DNA of 64,000 nucleotides from Limnanthes douglasii subsp. nivea (taxonomy: Eukaryota; Streptophyta; Magnoliopsida; Brassicales; Limnanthaceae), in NCBI GenBank assembly GCA_036936605.1, contig JAUPFV010000005.1:58362742-58426741 (forward strand). Reading direction: 5' to 3'. Position numbers and translations under genes: made by a program. The notes below the pieces were generated by a model. It did no database searches, was not told the DNA's origin, and was given only the letters and a program-made list of their open reading frames with translations. How positions within the stretch are numbered: position 1 is the stretch's first letter; each line of letters begins with the position of its first letter. Shown one piece after another: positions 45,850-57,394 of this stretch.

Positions 45850-48800
45850 TTAAGAATGGTATGATTATCTGGAACAAATAATACTTAGGTAATATCTTTA
45901 ATAAGGTGCAGGCTCTTGTAGATGAAGTTCAAATGTTGGAGCTCAATCATTAAGTTCACAACAACATTGGCACTATAACTCAACTCTCTAAAGCAAATGC
46001 TCTGCTTATTCAAGATCAAAATATGGAGGAAACCTATTGGATGAAAAAATACTATGGTAACTGGGTTGTAAAGGAGACAGAAACACAAACTTCTTCCATA
46101 ATTATGCCAAAAGGAAAAGAAAAAAGAATTGCATCAACGGAAGTAGAGAAAGCAATACATGGATCACTCACATGAATACCTGGGCTCTCTGTTGTTGACT
46201 TATTTAAGGATGCTTTAACGGATTATCCATAAAATAACAAGAATGATGAGCAGAACAAAATGAGGGATCATCTCTTCAACAACCTCTCATCCTTAATTAC
46301 AAATGAATACAACCAGATGTTAATGCAACCTCCAAATGAAGATGAAATTTGGAATATTATGAACAGCTTAAATCCTGTTAGTGCTTCAGGTATGGATGGA
46401 TATAATCAATGTTTTTGTAAAACGTGCTGGAAAATAATTAAGACTGGCCTCACCAATGCTATGCAATCTTTAATGGGTAAGAAAATCCTGAATGGCATCT
46501 TAGCTATGGGTATTTGTTTGATTCCTAAGACTGATAATCCCTCCAAATGAAAGAATTTCAAACCCATCAGTCTCTTCTCCCAGTTAAAAAGAAACAAATC
46601 AAAGATTCTAAACAACAGAATGGCTAAAATCCTTCCTAAATCATCTCTAACAATCAAGGTGGCTTTGTTCTTAGAAACTGTATTCAAGAGAATATTCTTA
46701 CTGTTAAGGAACTTCTATTTGATATTAATATAAAATTCAAGGATATGAATATTCTAATCCAGCTTGATATATCAAAATATTTTGACAAAATGACTCATTG
46801 TTTCATTCTGAAAGTTCTTAGCAAGTTTGAATTCTCTAACAATTTCATCAGCCTTATTAAAAAGATGATCAGTTCTGTTTATGTTTCTATACTTATCAAT
46901 GGTGAGGCTATTGGTTATTTTTAAAACCATGAAAGGGCTGAGGCAAGGAGATCCAATCTCTCCTAGCCTTTCTATCATTTCTGAGGAAGTCTTATTAAGG
47001 GGTCTTAAAACTCTGTTCGAATATAACAAAACAATGTGCTATAAAAACAGAAGTACTCTATCAATAAATAGTTTAGTGTTTGTTGATGATATACTCTTGT
47101 TCACTAATAGTCAAGGTTCTACTTTATATTGTCTCAGTACTTTTCTTCAGAACTATCAAGCTATATCAGGTCACGTGATTAACAAGGAGAAACCAAAAAT
47201 TATTACTACCTCTGGGATTAATTCTACAAAGATAAACATCATGGTTAATAAGACTAGTTTCACAACAAGTTCTCTGCCAACTGATTAGCTATGAGTTACT
47301 ATCAATACTAATAATAGAACCAGCAACTACAACAATTTTTTATGCAAAATCAGAAACAAGATTAAAGACTGGGAATGTGTGCATCTTTCATTTACAAGGA
47401 GGCTTTCTCTAATCACTTCTATTCTCATGAGTATTACACTTTAGTGGATGCAGATTAATCTCCTTCCTAAAGGTGTTCTCCACAAAATGGATACTATCAT
47501 TAACAAATTAATTTGGGGTTATACATTTAGGGTTATACTAGTACTGAGCACAAAATACACTGGTGTAAATGGAGTATTATTTGCAAATCGTTTAAGAAAG
47601 GAGGATTGAACATCAGAAAATTATCTAACGTTCAAGAATATTTTTCTTATAAGATGTGGGTAAATTTTAGAAACAACAAAACAATCTAATCAAACATAAT
47701 GCATAATATATACTGTTAAGATTTGCATCCTTTGCAGATTTCATTTTCTAAGCCTGGCTCAATGATATGGAAAAATCTTGTCAACATTAAAAGTTATCCT
47801 GAGCCTTATGTTAGATGGAAACTGGGCTCTAGTATGATGGACTTCTGGCTTGACAACTCGTCTAACCACCAGCCTCTTCTAACTCTAGATGACAAAGCTA
47901 ACAACACTTGGTTCAAGGCAGAAAAGGTTAGCAAATTTTGGTACAATAACTCTTGGCATCCAAATGGCTTGAGTGATTTATTATCTCGAAATTATTTAGA
48001 CAAAATTAAAACCTTTTCTGTAAAAGCTGTAGAAGATGACATATTGATTTGGAATCTCTCTAGAAGTGGCAGCTTCACTCTCGAGGAAACTTGGGATTAT
48101 ATCAGATTTAAACATAATAAATCTATTTTAAAAAAATTAGAAATCCTTAACCCCCATAAACTTTTCTTTCTACATTGGAAGCTTATCCACAATTTTATAC
48201 ATATCGATACTATTATGCAAAAGAAACATATTTCAATTGCATCCAAATGTCAATTCTTTATGAATATTGAGTCTCTTAACCACTTATTTGTCTCCTGTGA
48301 GCTTTCTTGGTCTATATGGACATATTATGCAGATATTTTCAACCTCAAAATCTACAACTACATGATGATCCCTCACATGACTAAAACCTAGCTTTTGTCT
48401 ACCAATAAAGACATTCATGTGAGTCACATTATTCTTTCTATCATTTTTGGTGTAATATGGAAAGCCAGAAGTATTGCTAAGATGAAAGGTATCACTACTT
48501 CTTATAAGAAGGCTATTCTTGAGATATCTAATGTTTTAAATAACATGGATCATCACCATTACCTTAAAGCAAAGCACTGGAATGATGATCATAATGTTGA
48601 TATTCATCTCGGTTGTTTTAATCACACTCTGGAAAAAAAAGGTCATTATATCTCAAATGAAATCATCCTTTTATGGGCAGAGTCAAACTAAATATGAATG
48701 TTTCCTGTCATCAAAATGGTGAATCTAGCGGTGTTATTTTCATGAGAGACAGTAATGGTAGCTCAATCTATGGTGTTGGCTTTCTTTATAGAAAGCTCAA

Positions 48801-49040
48801 TCCTCTTATGGTTGAGGCCAGAGCTCTCCTCGATGGATTTCTCATCTGTATATCTAGAGGCTGGCACCAGGTGGACATTGAAACTGATTCTCTTATTCTT
48901 ATTAACTTTCTCGGTAATGGTATAATTCCTTTGACTCATGAATATGTTCAAAAGTGTATCAGAAGATTAATTTATCCTTCTATGGTTTTAACTCAAATCT
49001 TCAGAGACCAAGAACCAAGCAACTGATTGGCTTGCTCGCT
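45850..49040 (+). pseudogene. LINE ORF2 remnant: linker, RT, zf-RVT, RNase H
   Basis: It starts with the linker after the endonuclease (LKNGMIIWNK, NIFNKVQALVDEV). The 46260-46550 frame holds NEDEIWNIMNSLNPVSASGM, leading into RT. GLRQGDPISPSLSIISEEV and LVFVDDILLFTNS (catalytic DD, FVDD) lie at 46881-47288. The zf-RVT part (47723-48391) shows KLFFLHWKLIHNFIHID and LNHLFVSCELSW. The RNase H part (48673-49026) shows VEARALLDGFLI and VDIETDSLILINFL, but the first catalytic Asp position reads LNMNVS. Stops and frameshifts occur throughout. It is probably continuous with the ORF1 and endonuclease pieces at 40.8-43.1 kb. Confidence 0.85.
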
Positions 49041-50789
49041 GGACTCTAAAGTGTAAGATGAAAATTGAAATTAATATCAATCAAATTCCTCCTAACTTAA
49101 AAGTGGTTTTTTTTTCTTAGAAAATCCGTATCTTTATAATATAATTCAAAACAAAATTTTGAAACCACAGTTGTGTTTCTTTTCTCGAGATGAATTAAAC
49201 AAGTGGTGCAAATGATATGTTTTGAGAACTTTTTCAAAACTGTTAAAAAAGCCTTGTTTAGAAGTTTTAAAATTGCTAAAAATTAAAACTGTTAAAACCT
49301 AATTAAACTATATAAACTTTTAAAACTACTAATTAGCAGCATTAGAAAACTTAAAAGTGTTAATTAGCGGTTTTAAATTTTTAACAATTTTAGGTTTTTG
49401 TTTTTTAGCAGTTTTAATTTTTTTGTTTGAAACATATCATATAGACCACTTTTTTGATTCATCTCATAAATATAAACACAACATTGTTTTCGGATTTATT
49501 TTTAGAATTATAAATTAAAAGATACAAACTTTACAAAAAAAGAAAAAGAAAACAAAATTATTTTGTTAGAAGCTACTGGATTATAATACAAACAAGGGTT
49601 AGTAAAGTAGTAAGGGTAAAGTAAGTATTTTTGAAATGTTTGATATTAAAATGATTTTTTTTTTAATTTAAAGATACCTTTATTACTAAAATTAAATGTT
49701 ATACAAAGCTTGAGGACTAGAAGTACAATTAGACGGATTTTGATTTGAAAATTTCAAATGTTTGCGCTCAGGCTTCCTTCCACTACCAAATCTGAAAATT
49801 TATGCGCCAAAGCAGCAACAACATTCACCAAATCTCTCTCCAATGCTCGCACAGTCTTCTGAACAAATATACCACCATAAATCATCTTCGAAACAGCCCC
49901 TGATCTCTATCAAAGCTTTTGAAATCACCATATTTTTCCCAGCAACCACGTAGCAGTTCAAATCTTCGCGTCCATCTCCTTTCCTACAAAACAAACCAGT
50001 CTAATAGTATCTCGAAAGGTATTAATCAGCATTAATGTAGACTAGACCAAGACTTTCAAGGAAGACAATAGCAAGCAAGCTTGGAGGAGCATCAAGCTGC
50101 TTAAAGATAAGCTTTTGCTTGCATTTCAGAGTCTATTTCGCAAGCCAGACCACTGCTTGATTATGGACTCTGGAAATGTGCTTTATGGTCATTCTAGACC
50201 TAATAAGCTTTCTGCAAGCTGCTGTTATGTCATCCTCGAAACCAGTATCATGATTCATACCCAACTGATTAATAAGGATAAGAGAATCAGATTCTACATC
50301 GACCTCTGTCCAATTATGATTGTAAAAGATAATTAGACCTTCAAGCAGAGCTTTAGATTCAGCAAGGATAAGCGTGAGTTTCCTGAACATAACCGGCTGC
50401 ATGAACGATATCACTAGAGCTATCTCTGATCAGAATTCATCTACAAGCTTCACAATTTCTAGCACAAGACCCGTCTAAATTCATCTTAAGTCTGCCACTT
50501 ATAGGTGTATTCTACTTCAGGTAAACCGACTTCTTGTATCTTTTAATTGATGTGCATCCTAGAGCAGCCCCCGTATTTAAGAACTTAGACCAATTCTTAT
50601 AGTTTAGCTTATTAGAAAATAAATTCCTTTTATTATATTGATGACCAATTCAATAGCTTTATTGACATTAATATGTTGAGCTTTGTATTTAAATCCATTT
50701 CTCACTTTCCAAATTACCCAACATATAATCTGGGGAATAAGGTGAGTAACATGGAATTTTTTGTTCGAAAACCAGAACCAACATCTTAA
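48313..50789. repeat. Tandem duplication, first copy (about 2.48 kb)
   Basis: This unit spans the 3' end of the plus-strand LINE, an AT-rich tail (49090-49651) and the 3' end of the minus-strand LINE. It is repeated, with one large internal deletion, at 50790-52320. TATATG is present at 48313, at the junction (50790) and at the end of the second copy (52315). Relative to copy two, this copy lacks about 130 bp near 49110. Confidence 0.8.
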
Positions 50790-50795
50790 TATATG
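49653..50795 (-). pseudogene. 3' end of the minus-strand LINE (RNase H and UTR)
   Basis: The 50414-50133 frame reads ILAESKALLEGLIIFYNHNW, then VDVESDSLILINQL, the RNase H of plant LINE ORF2 with its Glu and Asp sites. A minus-strand poly-A tract (T run at about 49653-49667) marks the 3' end. It is separated from the rest of its element by the second duplication copy. Confidence 0.75.
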
Positions 50796-52320
50796 GCATA
50801 TTATGTAGATATTTTAAACCTCAAAATCTAAAACTACATGACGATCACTCACATGACTAAAACCTGGATTTTGTCTTCCAATAAAGACATTCATGTGAGA
50901 CACATTATTCCTTCTATTGTTTTTGGTGTAATATGGAAAGCCGGAAGAATTGCTAAGATGAAAGGTATCACTACTTCTTATAAGAAGGCTATTCTTGAGA
51001 TATCTAATGTTTTAAATAACATGGATCATCACCATTACCTTAAAGCAAAGCACTGAAATGATGATCATAATGTTGAGATTCATCTCGGTTGTTTTAATCA
51101 CACTCTGGAAAAAAAAAGTCATTATATCTCAAATGAAATCATCCTTTTATGGGCAGAGTCAAACTAAATATGAATGTTTCCTGTCATCAAAATGGTGAAT
51201 CTATCGGTGTTATTTTCATGAGAGACAGTAATGATAGCTCAATCTATGGTGTTGGCTTTCTTTATAGAAAGCTCAATCCTCTTATGGTTGAGTCCAGAGC
51301 TCTCCTCGATGGATTTCTCATCTGTATATCTAGAGGCTGGCACCAGGTGGACATTGAAACTGATTCTCTTATTCTTATTAACTTTCTCGGTAATGGTATA
51401 ATTCCTTTGACTCATGAATATGTTCAAAAGTATATCAGAAGATTAATTTATCCTTCTATGGTTTTAACTCAAATCTTCAGAGACCAAGAACCAAGCAACT
51501 GATTGGCTTGCTCGCTGGACTCTAAAGTGTAAGATGAAAATTGAAATTAATATCAATCAAATTCCTCCTAACTTAAAATCCATCCTTATTCTAGAAATTC
51601 TTGGCCTTGGTTATATTACCATCGTCTAGCTCTTTTACTATTGAATCTGATTCTCTTGAAAGTGTGGTTTGTAATATTCTATAATATCTTCTAAACAAAA
51701 AAAGTAGTTTTTTTTCTTTTTCTTAGAAAATATGTATCTTTTTAAATATAATTCAAAACAAAATTTTGAAACCATAGTTGTGTTTCTTTTCTCGAGATGA
51801 ATTAAACAAGTGGTGCAAAGGATATGTTTTGAGAACTTTTTTAAAAATGTTAAAAAAAGCCTTGTTTAGAAGTTTTAAACTGTTAAAAATTAAAACGGTT
51901 AAAACCTAATTGAACTATATAAACTTTTAAAACTACTAATTAGAATTATTAGAAAAGTTAAAACTGGTAATTAGTTGTTATAAATTTTTAACAGTTTTAG
52001 CTTTTTGTTTTTAGCGGTTTTAATTTTTTTTTTGAAACATATCATGTAGACCACTTCTTTGATTTGTCTCATAAATATAAACACAACAGTGCTTTCGGAT
52101 TTATTTTTAGAATTATAAATTAAAAGAAACGAACTTCACAAAAAAAAAGAAAAAAAAACTTATATTTTATTAGAAGTTACTGGATTATAATACAAAGAAG
52201 GGTTAGTAAAGCAGTAAGGGTAAAGTAAGTAGTTTTGAAATGTTTGATATTAATCTGGGGAATAAGGTGAGTAACATGGAATTTTTTGTTTGAAAACCAG
52301 AACCAGCATCTTAATATATG
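50790..52320. repeat. Tandem duplication, second copy, with a 1.08-kb deletion
   Basis: 50838-51502 repeats the zf-RVT end and RNase H of the plus-strand LINE with only scattered differences (for example RDSNDSSIYG for RDSNGSSIYG). 51690-52251 repeats the AT-rich tail. It then jumps to the last 69 bp of the unit: 52252-52320 equals 50727-50795 with two mismatches. The missing part equals 49652-50726. It also retains LINE 3' sequence (51580-51710) lost from the first copy. Confidence 0.85.
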
Positions 52321-52383
52321 AGTTAGCACCATAAATCTATTGATGTTAATCTTCAAAAGACATCCAAAGAAGTTCCAAAGCTG

Positions 52384-52731
52384 TCAGGCAAAGTTGCAGT
52401 TTACAAAAAGGTGATTTTTGTCTTCGTAATTATTGCAAAACTGACATTTCGAAACGAAATTTACATATCTCTTCATCATGATGGAATCAATACATATAAA
52501 TTTATTAATTAGCTTCCAATTAATGAAAGAGAACTTCCTGGGGATGTTAGGATTCCAGATTTTCTTGAACAAACTGGATTGGACATGATTGGTTCTCTGG
52601 CTGTTCCAAGTAAGCTTGATGTTAAAGTTTGTATCATTATAGTGCTTCCAACACAACAGATAATCTGTATCAGGGTTCACTTTAAGAGTCCTGATAATAT
52701 CAAGCCTATTATTAGATAAAAGACCCTGCAT
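52384..52731 (-). pseudogene. Minus-strand LINE zf-RVT domain
   Basis: A 115-aa frame with IPRKFSFINWKLINKFICID, VSKCQFCNNYEDKNHLFVNC. The Cys and His pattern CQFC...HLFVNC is the zinc-binding zf-RVT signature seen at the C-terminal side of plant LINE RTs. Confidence 0.85.
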
Positions 52732-53149
52732 AGCATTGAAATCTCACTCATTATTTTTCCAAAAGGAATGGACCTTGGCATCGAGATACCAGTTTATATT
52801 GTTGACGCTTGCAATGGATGGCAGGTTGTGCCATGAATCCCTCCAAAAGTCTATCTTACCCTTACCCAGAATCCAGGATAGATTACTATCATCCTGTCCT
52901 CTTATGCTTGTTAACCTTTTCCAAACTAAAGAACCTCTTCTGTTAGTAACAATAAAGGATGGCTAGTTTTACAATAAATATTGTACATAATGTTTGACCA
53001 AACACAATTGTGTTTTCGAAAATTAAACCATAGCTTTTGAGAGAAGAATTGTTGAATATCATCCAACCTTCTGATATCCAGCCCTCCTCTCCAAAAGACT
53101 TACAAAGGGAGGTCCAAGCATACCAGTGAATTGCATTTATTTTTTACTT

Positions 53150-54599
53150 TTATCTCCAAAGGAATATATTGAAAATAGTTACCAGTTTTTTGATGTTATT
53201 TTTAGGTAAAACACAACTTTGCATCCAGTGATATGTAACAAGAAGAACATTTGTTATTAAAGATAATCTGCCTCCATAAGAGAGGTCCATACTGTCCCAA
53301 TCAATGATTCTATCATTAATCTTATATAGAATAGGGTTAAAAATCTTCCCTTTATTGTTGCTTGACAGGGTGACTCCCAAACGATTAGTAGGTCGAAAGT
53401 CCACCTCGAATCCAGTTTGAACATTTAAATTATGGATACTAGAATGATGAGTTTTTTATGATATGACGATCATAGTCTTTTGCTTGTTTATAGATTGACC
53501 CGATATCTTTTGGTAGTTATCAAGAAACCTGCTTAAAATATCAATCGAGGCAGACAAACTATTAGTAAAGACCAGTATGTCATCCGCGAACACAATACAA
53601 GGGATAAGATACTCAGTCCTAGTTGCAAATTTCATCTTAGATTTTCTGCTAAAAAGATCATGCATTCCTCTGGTCGTAACCTCTTCCCCGAGGATGAAAA
53701 GACTTGGAGATAGAGGATCTCCTTGCCTTAAACCTCTTCTCATATGGAAATAGTCATAAGAATCTCCATTAATAAGCAAGGAAATGTGCACACTGCTGAT
53801 CATTTTCTTAATAAGACTAATGAACTCAGCAGAGAAACCAAACAAGAGCAACACTTTGAAAGGAATGCATGAGAGATTATATCAAACGTCTTCGACATGT
53901 CTAGTTGAATCATGATGTTTTCAGCCTTTGGCTTCTTGTTGATGTCATTAAGAAGCTCATTTGCGATTAATATGTTGTCATGAATTAACCTCTCTTTCAC
54001 GAAATCACTTTGCACATTAGAAACAATTTTGGGCAATATATTAAATAGCCTTTGATTTATAAGAGTAGAAAGAATTCAGTTTATCATAGTACACAACCCT
54101 ATAGGTATGTAATTGTTCCACCAAGTAGGATTAGAGCTTTTAGGAATTAAACAAATTATCGCGGCAAATATACTAGTGGGAATGTTGTTACCATTTAAGA
54201 AAGCATTAATAAAATTGTATAGATCAGTTTAATAGTGTTCCAAAACACTTTGAAAAATAAAATGTTAAAACCATCTATTCCATGGGCACTATCACTCTTC
54301 ATATTGCTGATGATTCTCCATATTTCCTCCTCATTGGTCTTCTTAAGCAAGTCTTCATTATCCTCTTCAGTAACCAGGGAAGGGATGCATTCAAAGAGAC
54401 TATCCTGAAGCATATTATTCTCTTCATGTCTGTTGAAGTAAGGATAGGAAGCCAGTATACTCTTAAAGAAATTAGCAGCAGAGTTGCCAATATCATTATG
54501 ATTCAAAATCCAAGTATCATTTTTTAATGCTTTTAATCTCATTTTTTCTTCTCTTCTAAGCAACATAAGAATAGAATAATTTTGAACTGCAATCGACAT
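53150..54599 (-). pseudogene. Minus-strand LINE reverse transcriptase
   Basis: Four frames make up the domain. 54599-54195 has NEEEIWRIISNMKSDSAHGI. 54036-53800 has QSDFVKERLIHDNI and MIQLDMSKTFDII, which carries the first catalytic Asp. 53854-53456 has RRGLRQGDPLSPSLFILGEE and IVFADDILVFTNS (catalytic DD), then SGQSINKQKT. 53404-53150 has LGVTLSSNNKGK and MDLSYGGRLSLI. All catalytic residues are present; at least three frame breaks separate the pieces. Confidence 0.88.
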
Positions 54600-54630
54600 C
54601 TTCTAACCAACTGTTGAAGCATTTTTGCTT

Positions 54631-55650
54631 CTAGTAAGACTCTTCATTTCTAAGCGCTTGCATGTGAAGAATGTTGGCTTTAAATAAATTGGCCCTTGAA
54701 TTCTGGTTGTTGTTGGTGTAATGCATGATCTTTATCCTCTTAACGTTCCCTTCAGTGGCTTTAACATTATCAAAAACATTTCCAAAATGCTTAGCATTCC
54801 AATCTTTGAGACAATACTTAAGCCTCCTCAGCTTGTACCAAAAAGGATGACTAGTGTTTCCATATATAGGTAGTATCCAATCCTGTTCAACAACTCTTTG
54901 GAAATATTCATCATTAGACCACATATTTAAAAATATAAAACATTTGCTTTTGTGAATTGAAGTAATATTATTATTAAAGGTAGCAGTTATAAGTAAAGGA
55001 GCATGGTCAGAACAAGTTCTGACCATGTGGAAGACATGTGTTTCTTTGAAGATATTCATCCATTTGTCATTGATAAGAGCACAGTCAAGTCTCCTCCATT
55101 TGTTACTTCTAAACCAAGTGAATTTAGATCCACCATACCCAGCATCATGAAGGTTGCAAGCTCTGATTGTGTCATTGAAATTGTCCATACTAGTTTGGCA
55201 GTTAGAGGTGCAACCCAGCTGCTCATCATGAGTGGAGATGATATTGTAATCATCAGCACACATCCAAGCCTTGTTAGAATCAGTTATACTCATTAAACTA
55301 TTCCAAAACTCTAATCTTTGAAGGTGCTGACACTTAGCATAGATAGAAGTTAGGTGGAATATTTCCTCAATACCATCGTGGTCCACTTCCATATGCAAGG
55401 ATTGATCCATGTTTTGAATGGTGCTCACTTTGATATCATCCATCCTGAAGACACGTGGCTTATTTGATATATTAGTAGTATACTCCTTGAAGCCCAGAAA
55501 CTCAGCAAATTCCTTTATTTTATCAAACTTAGCCATAGGTTCATATATTGCAAGAATCCTAATCCTTTCAGTTCTGATCATAGACTTTAGCCTTCTCAAG
55601 GTTGGTTTGTTGTTAATACCCCTTGCGTTCCAACTAATCATTCTGATCAT
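54631..55650 (-). CDS. Minus-strand LINE endonuclease domain (open 339-aa frame)
   Basis: The ORF2 start at 55650 reads MIRMISWNARGINNKPTLRR, the standard start of a plant L1 ORF2 with an AP-endonuclease-like domain. Further sites are ILAIYEP (Glu), AWMCADDYNIIS (usually GDFN), RRLDCALIN and TCSDHAPLLI (catalytic Asp-His). It continues into the linker (LKDWNAKHFGNVFDNV). The endonuclease nicks target DNA to start reverse transcription. The GDFN block is altered to ADDYN, which may weaken it; other sites are intact. Confidence 0.88.
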   Translation of the reverse strand: MIRMISWNARGINNKPTLRRLKSMIRTERIRILAIYEPMAKFDKIKEFAEFLGFKEYTTNISNKPRVFRMDDIKVSTIQNMDQSLHMEVDHDGIEEIFHLTSIYAKCQHLQRLEFWNSLMSITDSNKAWMCADDYNIISTHDEQLGCTSNCQTSMDNFNDTIRACNLHDAGYGGSKFTWFRSNKWRRLDCALINDKWMNIFKETHVFHMVRTCSDHAPLLITATFNNNITSIHKSKCFIFLNMWSNDEYFQRVVEQDWILPIYGNTSHPFWYKLRRLKYCLKDWNAKHFGNVFDNVKATEGNVKRIKIMHYTNNNQNSRANLFKANILHMQALRNEESY

Positions 55651-55672
55651 TATCAGAGTAAGATTTTTGTAA

Positions 55673-56130
55673 TTAGTCCCCTGAGTTTAAGGACTTAACT
55701 GTTAGTTTGCTTATTGATCTTCTTCTTTTTGCAGATTTCAGCTTGGTGTTAATGATTTCTTTAAAGCTTTGATCAGGAGAGAGGGTAGGAGTGCCAGAAC
55801 AACTTTTTATGTTTTCATGATCAAGAGTGGTTGTTTCTTGAAGGTTGAATTGAGTATATTCATGTTCCAACTTGTCCAAGGCTTCAATGAATTCATTACT
55901 GTTTTTTTGGAGAATAGTAATTTTGATAGTCAGGCGGTTCCTCAATCATATTGATCTGCTTCAATTTCTGACTAAATTGTTCATGTAATTGTATGTTCTC
56001 ATCTTGAATCAGATCATTATTACTTTCATTTGCCACGGAATCTTGATCTTTTTGTGTGACGATAGATTTGAGTTTTCTCCTGTAAACCTTGATTGTAGTT
56101 TGAGTATTTCTTGAATCATTATTGCTCAAG
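55673..56130 (-). pseudogene. Minus-strand LINE ORF1 C-terminal region
   Basis: Frames 56129-55896 and 55945-55673 are charged and rich in Gln, Asn and Ser (QKDQDSVANESNNDLIQDEN and on). They end just before the endonuclease start. They form the flexible ORF1 tail in two frames. Confidence 0.55.
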
Positions 56131-56199
56131 ACTTCTTTAGACTGAATCCCAGAATCATCTTTATCATTTCCAGTATTATCTTTACTGTTTTCATCTTCA

Positions 56200-56986
56200 A
56201 TCTTTGGTGTTTTCTTGCATTCAGAAAATCTGTGGCCTATATGATAACAATACTCACAATATTATGGCACGTTTTTGTAACAGATGGAGATCCAGCATCC
56301 ATCATTTATCCCAAAACTAATCCACATTTTGCGCTTTAGTTTTTTAGAGATATCAATTTAGAGTTGAGCAAAACAGGCGTTGGTATGAGCTCTGTTCTTC
56401 TCAGGACAACAACTCTGTAAGTTGTTCCTATAACACCAGCAAGATCATTCACCAATTCTGTGTCATATAGGCATTCTGGAAACTTTTCAAATCGAACCCA
56501 GGTCATAACCATTGGATTTTCGTATTTCTTGTTAAAATCTGGATTCCATCTTAAGATTCTCATCACGAAATCATCAAATATCCACACTTTCTTCGACCAT
56601 AAGGTGCAAACATCTTTCTTCAAGTTAAACTCAAGAAAGATGTGATGATAATCCCAAACTTCATAGCTGAATATACCTTTGAATTTCAATGAATCCAAGA
56701 AATTATCGAGCTTAGCTTTCTTTGGAACCCCATTGCCGAATTTTCCAATAAGTGTGATTTTATATTGGCGAAGCAGTTGCTTCTTAATTTCCTCAGAATA
56801 CTCGACAGAGTAGTGACTCTTTGTTTCTTTGATAGATTCTGGGTTCATTGAAACAGAGGTGTTGTTTGGCTTGAACAGATCAATGTATTGCTTCGTGATT
56901 TGTTGTTGAGTTAAATCAACATTTCTAGCGCCGTGAAGAACAGGGAATTCTTCTGTAGAATGCAGATGGATGCTGAGATTATCCAT
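56200..56986 (-). CDS. Minus-strand LINE ORF1, DUF4283-like domain and zinc knuckle
   Basis: The 216-aa frame from the ATG at 56986 contains the DUF4283-like fold: KQLLRQYKITLIGKFGNGVP, then YEVWDYHHIFLEFNLKKD, then MVMTWVRFEKFPECLYDTEL. After a frame change a complete CCHC knuckle is readable at about 56267-56217: YCEYCYHIGHRFSEC. ORF1 proteins bind the LINE RNA and help it reach the target DNA. This is the best preserved ORF1 in the window. Confidence 0.85.
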
Positions 56987-57298
56987 GATAAGAAGAAGAA
57001 AAGATTACCAAAAACAGAGTTTCTTGGAGCATCCTCTCTCCGATTATCCATATTAAAATGACTTCAAAAACTATTTTTAGGCCATAAAAAGAAATAGACA
57101 TTTTAGGATGGACTAAAATTGGATTATGAACTTATTTTGATATTATAATGGAAATAACCCTAAAAACTAAAATACGAATACGAAATCACTCGAAAACAAA
57201 TAAATACCCTAGTTAATTATTTTGATAAAATTAATATTAAAATTTTAAAAGAAAATTTACCGTAAAAAAGTTCACATAAAAAATAGTAGAAAAATGTG

Positions 57299-57302
<4 letters not shown>

Positions 57303-57359
<57 letters not shown>
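57303..57359. repeat. (TA)n microsatellite
   Basis: An uninterrupted TA run of about 57 bases lies between the 5' end of the minus-strand LINE and the truncated start of the next plus-strand LINE. Confidence 0.97.
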
Positions 57360-57361
<2 letters not shown>

Positions 57362-57394
57362 CTTCGAGAGATCTGTTAATTTAGTTACGAGTTT

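Larger units (their letters stand above)
52321..57000 (-). mobile_element. Minus-strand LINE (ORF1, endonuclease, RT, zf-RVT)
   Basis: Reading leftward from 57000, the order is ORF1 with DUF4283-like domain and zinc knuckle, ORF2 endonuclease, RT and zf-RVT. RNase H continues at 50414-50133 beyond the duplication. This is a nearly full-length plant L1. Coding regions are broken at a moderate number of places, far fewer than in the LINE at 19.7-21.5 kb. Confidence 0.85.

Noticed and set aside
50727..52320. 69-bp direct repeat as a LINE target-site duplication
   Set aside because: It is far longer than LINE target duplications, and the tandem duplication plus deletion model explains it fully.
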